Source of the DNA: Devosia sp. | GTDB lineage: Bacteria > Pseudomonadota > Alphaproteobacteria > Rhizobiales > Devosiaceae | Reading direction: 5' to 3' | Length of the DNA: 64,000 bases | Assembly: GCA_015234425.1 (NCBI GenBank) | Contig: JADGNE010000067.1 | Coordinates: 1 to 64,000 of the forward strand | Part shown: piece by piece, positions 35,864 to 43,583 of the stretch | Layout of the letters: every line of letters starts with the position of its first letter | Position numbering within the stretch: position 1 is the first letter of the stretch | Notes under the pieces: generated by a model | Told to the model about the DNA's origin: nothing | Database searches by the model: none | The model's input: the letters and a program-made list of their open reading frames with translations, nothing else | Program-made: the position numbers and the translations under genes

Positions 35864-36255
35864 CCCAGCACAGCTTTCCAGTCCGCATCTACTACGAAGA
35901 CACCGACTTCTCCGGCAATGTCTACCATGCGGCCTATCTCAAATTCTTCGAGCGCGGCCGCACCGAGTTCCTGCGCGATATCGGCGTCAGCCACGCCGAG
36001 CTTGCCAAGGACGGCATTGCCTTTGCCGTGCGGACGATGGAAATCGACTTCAAGGCTGCATCCCATATCGATGAACAGCTGCTCGTCATCACGGAAGTGG
36101 TCGAAGTAACCGGCGCCCGACTTGTTCTGGACCAGACAATTCTGCGTGAGGAACAACTGCTGACAAAGGCACGCGTGGTTGTCGCAGCCATCAAAACCAG
36201 CGGTGGCCCGGCACGTTTGCCGGTGGAGCTGCGCGCCCGCCTGGCTGGCGCTTAG
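35860..36255 (+). CDS. ybgC: Tol-Pal associated acyl-CoA thioesterase YbgC
   Basis: 131-residue hot-dog-fold thioesterase. The catalytic Asp lies in VRIYYEDTDFSGNVYHAAYLKFFERGR (YEDTD, about residues 12-16), and the family helix FFERGRTEFLR follows. It is conserved at the head of tol-pal clusters and is thought to act on acyl-CoA or acyl-ACP in phospholipid metabolism. The start overlaps the preceding stop by 4 nt. It is separated from tolQ by 191 nt containing a CRP-type site. Confidence 0.93.
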   Translation: MTQHSFPVRIYYEDTDFSGNVYHAAYLKFFERGRTEFLRDIGVSHAELAKDGIAFAVRTMEIDFKAASHIDEQLLVITEVVEVTGARLVLDQTILREEQLLTKARVVVAAIKTSGGPARLPVELRARLAGA

Positions 36256-36260
36256 GGGAA

Positions 36261-36276
36261 TGTGATCGCTGTCACA
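36261..36276. promoter_or_regulatory. Perfect CRP/FNR-superfamily site upstream of tolQ
   Basis: TGTGA-TCGCTG-TCACA, an exact TGTGA-N6-TCACA dyad, 5 nt after the ybgC stop and 170 nt before the tolQ ATG. It could regulate the tol-pal promoter or, as RNA, form a small hairpin at the end of the ybgC message. Confidence 0.55.
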
Positions 36277-36446
36277 CCCGGTTTCTTAACCACTTGGTCA
36301 CCATAATCGCGTCAAAGAGATCATTAGCCTCGATCCGGGGACGCAAAGTCCTGGTTCGTTGGCATTTCTCTTAATTTTGACAGATTCCGCCCCCATCGCA
36401 CCAGCAACGGGGTCGGGCGCTTGGGCCGGGCCGAAAGGATCACTTC

Positions 36447-37157
36447 ATGGAAGCCATGGATGCAGTGGGGACGGTCGCTCCCCATGCTGACCTCTCCATC
36501 TGGGGACTGTTTTGGGCGGCGGACATTGTCGTCAAGACGGTGATGCTGGGTCTTCTGGGTGCCTCGATCTGGTGCTGGGCGATCATCGTCGACAAGTCGA
36601 TTGCCTATAGGCGCACGCAGGCCGAGATGAACCGCTTCGAGCGCATCTTCTGGTCGGGCCAGTCGCTTGAAGAGCTTTACCAGCAGCAGGCGGAAAAGCC
36701 GGCTGGCGGCATGGGCTCGGTGTTTGTCGCGGCCATGAAGGAATGGAAGCGCAGCCACGAGCAGAACGCGGCAAGCTTTGTCGGCATGCAGCAGCGTCTC
36801 GACAAGGTGCTGGACGTTGCCATCGCCCGCGAGAGCGAATTTCTCGAAAAGCGCCTGGGCTTTCTGGCCACGGTCGGTTCGGCAGGCCCGTTCATCGGCC
36901 TGTTCGGAACGGTCTGGGGCATCATGAATGCCTTCACCAACATCGCCCAGTCGTCCTCGACCAATCTGGCCGTGGTGGCCGGTCCCATCGCCGAGGCGCT
37001 GTTCGCAACCGCCATCGGCCTTGTGGCCGCTATTCCTGCGGTTATCGCATACAACAAGCTTTCTGCCGATGCCGGCAAGATGATCGGGCGTCTCGAAGGC
37101 TTTGCCGACGAGTTCTCGACCATCCTTTCCCGCCAGCTCGAAGCGCGGAACCGCTAA
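36447..37157 (+). CDS. tolQ: Tol-Pal system protein TolQ
   Basis: 236-residue inner-membrane protein of the TolQR proton channel that energises the Tol-Pal system for outer-membrane constriction during division. Three membrane helices are visible: about residues 25-50 (VVKTVMLGLLGASIWCWAIIV), then LGFLATVGSAGPFIGLFGTVWGI and FATAIGLVAAIPAVIAYN (shown in parts). The conserved Thr of the GLFGTVWG segment is present. RBS AAAGGA. The stop is 1 nt before the tolR ATG. Confidence 0.96.
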   Translation: MEAMDAVGTVAPHADLSIWGLFWAADIVVKTVMLGLLGASIWCWAIIVDKSIAYRRTQAEMNRFERIFWSGQSLEELYQQQAEKPAGGMGSVFVAAMKEWKRSHEQNAASFVGMQQRLDKVLDVAIARESEFLEKRLGFLATVGSAGPFIGLFGTVWGIMNAFTNIAQSSSTNLAVVAGPIAEALFATAIGLVAAIPAVIAYNKLSADAGKMIGRLEGFADEFSTILSRQLEARNR

Positions 37158-37158
37158 G

Positions 37159-37599
37159 ATGGGCATGGGTGGTCCATCGGGCGGTGGTGGCGGCGGCGGA
37201 CGTCGCCGGCGTCGTCGCGGCAAGGCGGTCATGAGCGAAATCAACATCACGCCCATGGTGGACGTGATGCTTGTGCTGCTGATCATCTTCATGGTGGCCG
37301 CGCCGATGATGACGGCTGGCGTGCCGGTTGATTTGCCGCGCACCGCTGCCGCTGAAATGCCAAGCCAGACACAGCCGATCACCGTCGCCGTGACGCCGGA
37401 AGGCGCGCTGTTCGTCGACGAAACCCCGGTGACCGAAGCCGAGCTGGTGGCGACCATCTCGGGCCTCGCCACGCCGGAAGATCGCATTTTCCTTCGCGGC
37501 GACACGACCGCCAATTACGGCACGGTCATGCGCATCATGGGCATGTTGTCGGCTGCGGGTTATTCCAAAATCGGTCTCGTTACCGAGCGCGAACAGTAG
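37159..37599 (+). CDS. tolR: Tol-Pal system protein TolR
   Basis: 146-residue partner of TolQ: short Gly/Arg-rich cytoplasmic N-terminus (GGGGGGGRRRRRRGK), a single membrane helix with the proton-carrying Asp in NITPMVDVMLVLLIIFMV (about residue 34), and a periplasmic ExbD/TolR domain. ATG 1 nt after the tolQ stop. The Gly7-Arg6 lead is more extreme than in most relatives. Confidence 0.94.
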   Translation: MGMGGPSGGGGGGGRRRRRRGKAVMSEINITPMVDVMLVLLIIFMVAAPMMTAGVPVDLPRTAAAEMPSQTQPITVAVTPEGALFVDETPVTEAELVATISGLATPEDRIFLRGDTTANYGTVMRIMGMLSAAGYSKIGLVTEREQ

Positions 37600-37608
37600 G
37601 CGCCGGGC

Positions 37609-38829
37609 ATGCGGACGGGTGTCGTCGTATCGATTACAGCGCATGTGGTGCTGATCGCGCTTGGCCTGATCAGCCTGGGCTCGACAGACCCGCTCGAGGC
37701 CAGCGTTGAATCGATCTCGGTCGATCTCGTGCCTATTGAAGAATATACCAATATCCGGATGGGCCAACTCGACAGCACGATTGTCGAAACCGATACGCCA
37801 TCGGTGGTCGAGAGCGATCAGCCGGCCGAACTGGCCCAGCCGACGGGCAATACCGAGCAGGACCAGCCCACGCCGTCCCCGGCCGATGTGCCGACGCCAG
37901 CGCCGGTGACCGAAACCGCGCCTGCCCCTGAGCCCGCGCCACAGCCCGAGCCGGAACCAGAACCAGCCCCCGAGCCGGAGCCAGAACCAGCACCAGAGCC
38001 AGAGCCGACGCCTGCGCCGACACCGGTCCCGCCGGTGCCGCAGACGCGTCCGCCGACGCCTGAGCCCACACCGGAGCCCGAGCCCGCGCCGACCCCGGAA
38101 CCAGAGCCGACGCCGGAGCCAACACCGGCGCCGACGCCAGCCCCCGTGCCGGAGCCAACACCCCAGCCGACGCCGACGCCTGAGCCGACGCCCGAGCCTG
38201 TGGTGACCGAGCCCGAGGAGCCGCGCGTTGCAGCGCCCACGCCGGCGCAGCGTCCAACCAATCTGGCGCGTCTGCGTGAGCAATTCGCTGCGGCCGAGGC
38301 TGAACGCAAGAAGCGTGAGGAAGAAGAACGCCAGCGCCAGGCTGCGGCCCGTGCCCAGCAGAACCAGTCGACTGCGGCTACGCCTGCTCCTGCGCCGACG
38401 CGTCCCGGTCCGACCCAGGCTGACAGCAGCAATGCCGACGACATCGCGGCGCTGATCAACAATGCGCCGACCACGGGCGGCACGACCGGGCAGGGCGGTT
38501 CGCCAACGCTTGGCGACACCACCGGAACATCGGCGCGCCTCAGCCGTTCGGAAATAGACGGGCTCGCCGGACGGGTACGCAAATACTGGAATCTTCTGCC
38601 CAGCGACGTGAACAGCGGCATGACCGTTGTGCTGCGCCTCAATCTCAACAGGGACGGCACGGTCAACGGTATCCCGGAAATCATTTCGGCGGACCCATCG
38701 CCCCAGGGCGCCGCACTTGGACGGGCTGCACAACGTGCCGTGGTAGCGGCCATGCAGGATGGTCCGTTCCAACTGTCTGCCGATGCCTATGACCAATGGC
38801 GACAGCTCGAGCTGGAGCTGAGGCCCTGA
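37609..38829 (+). CDS. tolA: TolA-like protein with Pro-Glu-rich linker
   Basis: 406 residues: N-terminal membrane anchor (VSITAHVVLIALGLISLG), a periplasm-spanning region of about 100 residues made of PEP/PAPEP repeats (about 100-205), a charged helical stretch with REQFAAAEAERKKREEEERQ, and a C-terminal TonB/TolA-like domain ending LSADAYDQWRQLELELRP. TolA links the TolQR motor to Pal. Classical TolA has an Ala/Lys-rich long helix; here much of the span is a stiff polyproline rod as in TonB. Position between tolR and tolB fixes the identity. Confidence 0.92.
   Translation: MRTGVVVSITAHVVLIALGLISLGSTDPLEASVESISVDLVPIEEYTNIRMGQLDSTIVETDTPSVVESDQPAELAQPTGNTEQDQPTPSPADVPTPAPVTETAPAPEPAPQPEPEPEPAPEPEPEPAPEPEPTPAPTPVPPVPQTRPPTPEPTPEPEPAPTPEPEPTPEPTPAPTPAPVPEPTPQPTPTPEPTPEPVVTEPEEPRVAAPTPAQRPTNLARLREQFAAAEAERKKREEEERQRQAAARAQQNQSTAATPAPAPTRPGPTQADSSNADDIAALINNAPTTGGTTGQGGSPTLGDTTGTSARLSRSEIDGLAGRVRKYWNLLPSDVNSGMTVVLRLNLNRDGTVNGIPEIISADPSPQGAALGRAAQRAVVAAMQDGPFQLSADAYDQWRQLELELRP
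37915..38215 (+). repeat. Low-complexity repeat encoding Pro-Glu linker of TolA
   Basis: Irregular tandem repeats of GAGCC(G/A)/CCAGAGCC-type units coding PEPEP, PAPEP and PTPEP. Such repeats can expand or contract by slippage in multiples of three or six bases, altering linker length. Confidence 0.7.
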
Positions 38830-38899
38830 CCTTGAATTTGCCTGTTTGCTGGCCAGTATGACCTGACCGCAAACGGCGCGATTGGAGACATGAACAAAG

Positions 38900-40210
38900 A
38901 TGACTCTGCTAACCCGGCGCAATGCGCTCAAGCTCGGCCTTGCTGGCGGCGCCCTGATGGCCTCTTCTTCCCTGGCGATGGCCCAGCTGCGCATCGTGGT
39001 GGAAGGTGCAAACTTCCAGCCGCTGCCGATCGCCATTCCTGACTTTGCTTCGTCCGACCCCAATTTCGGTCGGGAGATCGCCGATATCGTGCGCAATAAT
39101 CTGCGCCGTTCCGGCCTCTTCTTGCCGCTCGACCCGGCCTCGCTGCCGGTGCAGGTTGGCGACGTCAACGGCACGCCTGACTTCAACGTCTGGCGTACGG
39201 CCAATGTCGATGCGCTGGTGATGGGTGCGGTCGAGCGCGGCGGCCAGATTTCCTCGTCGGTCCGCGTCTGGGATACCCAGCAGGCCGCTCAGGTCGTCGG
39301 CAAGAGCTACAATACCGATCCCAATTCGGCGCGCCGCATCGCCCATATCGTCTCGGACGCCATCTATGAACAGCTGGCCGGTGGCACGGGCTACTTCGAT
39401 ACGCGCGTGATCTACGTGGCCGAAAGCGGCCCCAAGGCCAACCGCACACGGCGCCTTGCCATCATGGATCAGGACGGCGCCAATTCGCAGTATCTGACCG
39501 ACGGCTCGTCCATGGCGCTGACCCCGCGCTTTTCGCCCAATGGCGACATGGTCACCTATATGAATTTTGCCGAGGGCAATCCGCAGGTCTATCTGCTGCA
39601 GCTCTCGAGCGGGCGTCAGCAGCGCCTCGCCAATGTCGGCGCCATGACCTTTGCCCCGCGCTTCTCGCCCGATGGCGGCACCGTTGCCTTCTCGGTCGAG
39701 CAGGGTGGCGCCACCAATATCTATTCGGTGGGCACTGGCGGCGGACAGCCCATGCAGCTGACCTCCGGCGCGGCGATCGACACCGGCCCGTCCTATTCGC
39801 CCGATGGCTCGCGCATCGTGTTCGAGAGCGATCGTGGTGGTTCGCCACAGATCTACATGATGGGCTCGGGCGGCGGGAACGCCCAGCGCATCAGCTTCGG
39901 CCAGGGCTCCTATTCGACCCCCGTCTGGTCCCCCAAGGGCGATCTCATCGCCTTTACCCGCCAGTCCGGCGGCCAGTTCCACATCGGCATCATGGCGCCT
40001 GATGGTTCAGGGGAGCGCCTGCTCTATTCGAGCTACCACGCCGAGGGGCCGACCTGGGCTCCCAATGGCCGGGTGATCATGTTCTTCCAGGATCCGGGTG
40101 GCAATGACGGCCCGCGCCTGATGAGCGTCGATATCTGGGGTCGCAACCCCCTGACTATTCCGACCGAGAGCTACGCGTCCGATCCCGCCTGGTCCAACCT
40201 GCGCGGCTAA
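38900..40210 (+). CDS. tolB: Tol-Pal system beta-propeller protein TolB
   Basis: 436-residue periplasmic protein with an N-terminal domain (VVEGANFQPLPIAIPDF and onward) and a six-bladed beta-propeller built from TolB/PD40 repeats such as FSPNGDMVTYMNF, FSPDGGTVAFSVE and YSPDGSRIVFESDRGG. It binds Pal and TolA. The signal peptide begins LLTRRNALKLGLAGGALMASS, with a twin arginine followed by NALK, so export by Tat is possible, unlike the Sec-type signal of E. coli TolB. Strong terminator after the gene. Confidence 0.95.
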   Translation: MTLLTRRNALKLGLAGGALMASSSLAMAQLRIVVEGANFQPLPIAIPDFASSDPNFGREIADIVRNNLRRSGLFLPLDPASLPVQVGDVNGTPDFNVWRTANVDALVMGAVERGGQISSSVRVWDTQQAAQVVGKSYNTDPNSARRIAHIVSDAIYEQLAGGTGYFDTRVIYVAESGPKANRTRRLAIMDQDGANSQYLTDGSSMALTPRFSPNGDMVTYMNFAEGNPQVYLLQLSSGRQQRLANVGAMTFAPRFSPDGGTVAFSVEQGGATNIYSVGTGGGQPMQLTSGAAIDTGPSYSPDGSRIVFESDRGGSPQIYMMGSGGGNAQRISFGQGSYSTPVWSPKGDLIAFTRQSGGQFHIGIMAPDGSGERLLYSSYHAEGPTWAPNGRVIMFFQDPGGNDGPRLMSVDIWGRNPLTIPTESYASDPAWSNLRG

Positions 40211-40233
40211 GGTCCTGCGCGGTCGACATGAAC

Positions 40234-40265
40234 CCAAGCCCCCGGCGTCATCGTCGGGGGCTTTT
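40234..40265 (+). terminator. Rho-independent terminator after tolB
   Basis: AAGCCCCCG-N10-CGGGGGCTT followed by TTTG. It separates tolQRAB from pal, which therefore needs its own promoter in the following 200 nt. Confidence 0.85.
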
Positions 40266-40467
40266 TGCTGTCGCAATATCCTTACCACTTAACCTTAACG
40301 TGATCGCCAGCACTTGTTGTTGCTGACAAGCAACGCCACAAAAAAGGCCGGTTTCCCGCCACATCCGCGCCCCAATAGGCAAAGATTAACCATGTCCGAC
40401 AACCCGGCCTTAAGACTAAGCGCGGTAAATGCCTTGCTTAAGATTTTTGCCTTTCCAGGAGCCTTCC

Positions 40468-40968
40468 GTGGTCATTCCCGCACCCATCAATACCGCGTTG
40501 CGCGCTGCCGCGATGCTTCTCTTCGTCGTCGTCATCGCCGCCTGTTCGCGTAGCGCCAACGACAATGTCGGCCTGACCGGCGCCGGCAATCTCGGCCCGG
40601 GCGGCGGCGCCCCCGGCAGCCAGCAGGAATTCATCGTGACCGTCGGCGATCGCGTGTTCTTTACCACCGATTCCAGCTCGCTGACCGCCGAAGCCATGGC
40701 CACCCTCGACAAGCAGGCTGCCTGGCTCAACCAGTACCAGAACTACCGCATCCTGATCGAAGGCCATGCCGACGAGCGCGGCACCCGCGAGTACAACATT
40801 GCTCTGGGCGCCCGCCGCTCCAACGTCGTGGTCAACTACCTCGTCTCCAAGGGCGTCAACGGCCAGCGCATCACCAGCCAGTCCTTCGGCAAGGAACGTC
40901 CGGTCGCGATCTGTAACGACATCTCCTGCTGGAGCCAGAACCGCCGCGCGGTCACGGTGGTCCAGTAA
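40468..40968 (+). CDS. pal: Peptidoglycan-associated lipoprotein Pal
   Basis: 166-residue outer-membrane lipoprotein. GTG start at 40468, 6 nt after AGGAG. The signal peptide ends in the lipobox IAAC with Cys24; a Gly-rich spacer follows, then an OmpA-like domain that binds peptidoglycan (RILIEGHADERGTREYNIALG, then ARRSNVVVNYLVSKGV). A C-terminal Cys pair (ICNDISC) could form a disulfide. Pal anchors the outer membrane to the wall and binds TolB. Confidence 0.96.
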   Translation: MVIPAPINTALRAAAMLLFVVVIAACSRSANDNVGLTGAGNLGPGGGAPGSQQEFIVTVGDRVFFTTDSSSLTAEAMATLDKQAAWLNQYQNYRILIEGHADERGTREYNIALGARRSNVVVNYLVSKGVNGQRITSQSFGKERPVAICNDISCWSQNRRAVTVVQ

Positions 40969-41130
40969 AACATTGGCGCTCCAGAAGGAGCGTCCAATTC
41001 CAGTCATGAACTGGAGGCAAGGAGCGCCCGGTACCGCGAAAGTGGGCCGGGCGCTTTGTTTTGCCCAAATTGGTCTTTATCGGGAGGCCAATGGTACCCA
41101 TCTTGGCGAGCATCCATTGGAGGATACGCT

Positions 41131-42159
41131 TTGAATTTTGGAATAGTCGGCAAGAAGCTGGGCGCGGGGATTTGCGCCATGGTCCTTGGACTGGGCGGTA
41201 GCTCGGCCACGGTAGTGGCGCAGAGCGCGTTTCCCCCGGCCGAGTTGCAAGGTCTGGCCTTCAACAATACCCAGCCGGGCCGGGTGCTCGTGGCCCAGGC
41301 AGACAGCGCCCAGCTCATGGTGCGCATCCAGCAGCTCGAGGAGCAGCTGCGCTCGCTCAACGGGCAGGTGGAAGGGCTGACCTTCCAGCTCACCCAGATG
41401 CAGGAAATCATCAACCGGATGCAGGAAGACAATGAGTTTCGCTTCCAGGCACTGGAAGGCGGTGCTGGGGGAAAAACTGATGCGGCAACCCAACCGGGCA
41501 GCGTGACGCAGCCCGAGGCGTTGCCGCAGGCCCCAAATGATGAAGCGCCGGCCACGATCGTGCCGTCCCAGGGCGTGCAGCCCTTGCCGGGTGAGCAGGA
41601 GTTCGACCCAACTTTTGAAGAGGATGCGACCGCCCCAGCGCCGGATGATGAGCTTGGCGCTTCGGCCGATCCGCTTGTCGGGACCGGCCGCGATGGCGCT
41701 GTCGATCTGGTTACCGGGCAGCCCCTCAACCTCACTTATGACCCGCGCGCGCCCCGCAGCGGCAATGCCGATGCGGACGCGCAGTTCACGGCGGGGTATG
41801 AGGCCCTGACTGCTGGTGACTATGCGTTCGCCGAAGATCAGTTCAGCCAGTTCGTCGAGCTCTACCCGACGAGCCCGCGCCTCACTGATGCTGCCAATTT
41901 CCTCGGGGAAGCGCTGCTGGCCCGCAGCGCCTATGACCGGGCGGCCGAAGTGCTGCTGGAAGCCTTTGAGAAGGATCCGCAGAACGCCCGCGCACCCGAT
42001 ATTCTGCTCAAGCTCGGTGTTGCCCTTTCCGGGGCAGGGGAGCGGGAAACCGCGTGCCGCACCTTTGATGAAGTGAGCCGCCGCTTTGCCGGGACCGAGC
42101 CGGCCTTTATCACCCGCCTCGCCGAGGAGAGAGCCAAGGCCGCATGTCCGCCAGCGTAA
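41131..42159 (+). CDS. cpoB: Cell division coordinator CpoB (YbgF)
   Basis: 342-residue periplasmic protein: signal peptide (KKLGAGICAMVLGLGGSSATVVAQ), N-terminal coiled coil that trimerises (LMVRIQQLEEQLRSLNGQVE), a long Pro/Glu/Ala-rich linker, and C-terminal TPR repeats (ADAQFTAGYEALTAGDYAFAE and onward). CpoB couples peptidoglycan synthesis to Tol-driven constriction. The start is TTG at 41131 behind GGAGG with 7-nt spacing. The 3' end overlaps tilS by 16 nt. Confidence 0.92.
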   Translation: MNFGIVGKKLGAGICAMVLGLGGSSATVVAQSAFPPAELQGLAFNNTQPGRVLVAQADSAQLMVRIQQLEEQLRSLNGQVEGLTFQLTQMQEIINRMQEDNEFRFQALEGGAGGKTDAATQPGSVTQPEALPQAPNDEAPATIVPSQGVQPLPGEQEFDPTFEEDATAPAPDDELGASADPLVGTGRDGAVDLVTGQPLNLTYDPRAPRSGNADADAQFTAGYEALTAGDYAFAEDQFSQFVELYPTSPRLTDAANFLGEALLARSAYDRAAEVLLEAFEKDPQNARAPDILLKLGVALSGAGERETACRTFDEVSRRFAGTEPAFITRLAEERAKAACPPA

Positions 42160-43418
42160 CCCCCGATCTCGCCGAAGCGGAAACGCTGGCGCGCCTCTTT
42201 GCGCCTGTCGCGCAGGAAAAAGCCCTTGGTCTGGCCGTCTCTGGCGGCCCCGACAGTCTTGCGCTGATGCTGCTGGCGCAGCGCTGGGCCGCCGCTCAGG
42301 CTGAGCCGCCACGCCTCTTCGTCTATAGCCTCGATCACGGGCTGCGGCCCGAGGCTGCTGCCGAGGTCGCCATGGTGCTGGGCGAGGCAGAGCGCCTCGG
42401 GCTCACGGCGCGAGGGCTCCTCTGGGAGGGGCCGGCGCCCGAGACCGGTGTGCTTGAGGCCGCACGGCTTGCCCGCTACCGGATCATTGGGGACGCCATG
42501 GCCGAGGATGGTGTCAAAATCCTCGCCACTGGCCATCATCGCTCCGATCAGGCTGAAACCATCCTGATGCGCCTCGCCCATGGCAGCGGGCTGGATGGTC
42601 TGAAGGGTATGACCGTGCTGTCGCAGGTTGAGGGCGTCACCGTGTTTCGCCCGCTGCTCGATGTCGAACCGCAAACCCTTGCCGGTCTTGTCACCGACGC
42701 CGGGATGACCCCGGCCCGCGACCCATCCAATCACGACACCAGCTATGAACGCGTCCGCTGGCGCCAATTATTGCCGGCCCTCGCCGCCGAAGGCCTCGAT
42801 GGCGGCGCGTTTGCGCGTTTTGCCGGCCGCATGGCCGAAGCCGATCTGGCGCTGACCCAGCTGACCGATGCCGCTTTTGCCGAGCTCATCACCTTTGACG
42901 GCTTTGGCGCTGCCAGCCTGCCGCTGGCGACGCTGACAGCGCTGAGCCCGGCAGTCGGCCGGCGCGTCCTGAGCCGTGTTCTGGCTGTCGTCGGCGGTCG
43001 GCAGCGCCCCCGCGCCCTGGGGCAGGTGGAGCGGCTCTTCGAGCAATTGACCACCGAGACGCTGCCGCGTGGCGCGACGCTTCTGGGCGCCGTCATCCGC
43101 GTCAAGGGTGACAAGCTTATCGTGGCGCGTGAGCCTGGCCGCGTCCTGCCGGACCAGCAGGCACTGTTGCCTCAATCGGAGCTGGTCTGGGACGAGCGGT
43201 TCCGGATTTCCAATGTTTCGGACGCGGCGGGGCTTGTCGTCTCGGCCACGGACTTCTTCCCGCGCCATCGGCTCGAGGAGGTACTTGGCTTCCGTGTCAC
43301 GACTCCGGCGGAGGCGATTCGAACCGCGCCAATCGTGCGCGATGCCAGCGGCGCGGTGCTCTCGCTGGGCGGTTGGTCGTTCGATGATCGCATTACAGTC
43401 CAACTTCTTGTGGACTGA
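42144..43418 (+). CDS. tilS: tRNA(Ile)-lysidine synthetase TilS
   Basis: 424-residue enzyme that ligates lysine to C34 of the tRNA-Ile CAU anticodon, changing its amino acid and codon identity. PP-loop SGGPDS at residues 33-38, SLDHGLRPEAAAE and ATGHHRSDQAETILMRLAHGSG segments, and RDPSNHDTSYERVRWR match the family. The C-terminal part is shorter than in E. coli. The ATG lies inside the end of cpoB, so it is translationally coupled; the pal-cpoB-tilS-ftsH order is typical of this order. Confidence 0.94.
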   Translation: MSASVTPDLAEAETLARLFAPVAQEKALGLAVSGGPDSLALMLLAQRWAAAQAEPPRLFVYSLDHGLRPEAAAEVAMVLGEAERLGLTARGLLWEGPAPETGVLEAARLARYRIIGDAMAEDGVKILATGHHRSDQAETILMRLAHGSGLDGLKGMTVLSQVEGVTVFRPLLDVEPQTLAGLVTDAGMTPARDPSNHDTSYERVRWRQLLPALAAEGLDGGAFARFAGRMAEADLALTQLTDAAFAELITFDGFGAASLPLATLTALSPAVGRRVLSRVLAVVGGRQRPRALGQVERLFEQLTTETLPRGATLLGAVIRVKGDKLIVAREPGRVLPDQQALLPQSELVWDERFRISNVSDAAGLVVSATDFFPRHRLEEVLGFRVTTPAEAIRTAPIVRDASGAVLSLGGWSFDDRITVQLLVD

Positions 43419-43504
43419 CAGTGCAACCTTTGACAAAGACAGCCTATTAACCCCGTCGCGACAATATGACTGGACGGCAGGGCGCTGAGGCCTCAGGTCT
43501 TGCC

Positions 43505-43536
43505 CTTGTAACGCCTCAATGACGGACTTACATTCG
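43505..43536 (+). promoter_or_regulatory. RpoH (sigma-32)-like promoter upstream of ftsH
   Basis: CTTG (43505-43508), 18-nt spacer, then CTTACATTCG (43527-43536), one mismatch from the alphaproteobacterial heat-shock consensus CTTG-N17/18-CYTATNTNNG. Predicted start about 40 nt upstream of the ftsH ATG. ftsH is a heat-shock gene in many bacteria. Confidence 0.45.
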
Positions 43537-43583
43537 CCCCATGCTGCCGCGCATTGCGCCGGCACCCCTCCGGGACAGGATTG

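Noticed and set aside
37915-38215. Repeats in tolA, and the poly-Gly tract at 51790, considered as CRISPR-like arrays
   Set aside because: Units are in-frame, degenerate, with no unique spacers and no cas genes; they encode protein low-complexity regions.
37042-39204. 720-codon open frame antisense to tolA
   Set aside because: Arg/Leu/Gly-rich shadow of the Pro-Glu repeat; real genes tolR, tolA and tolB occupy the plus strand.
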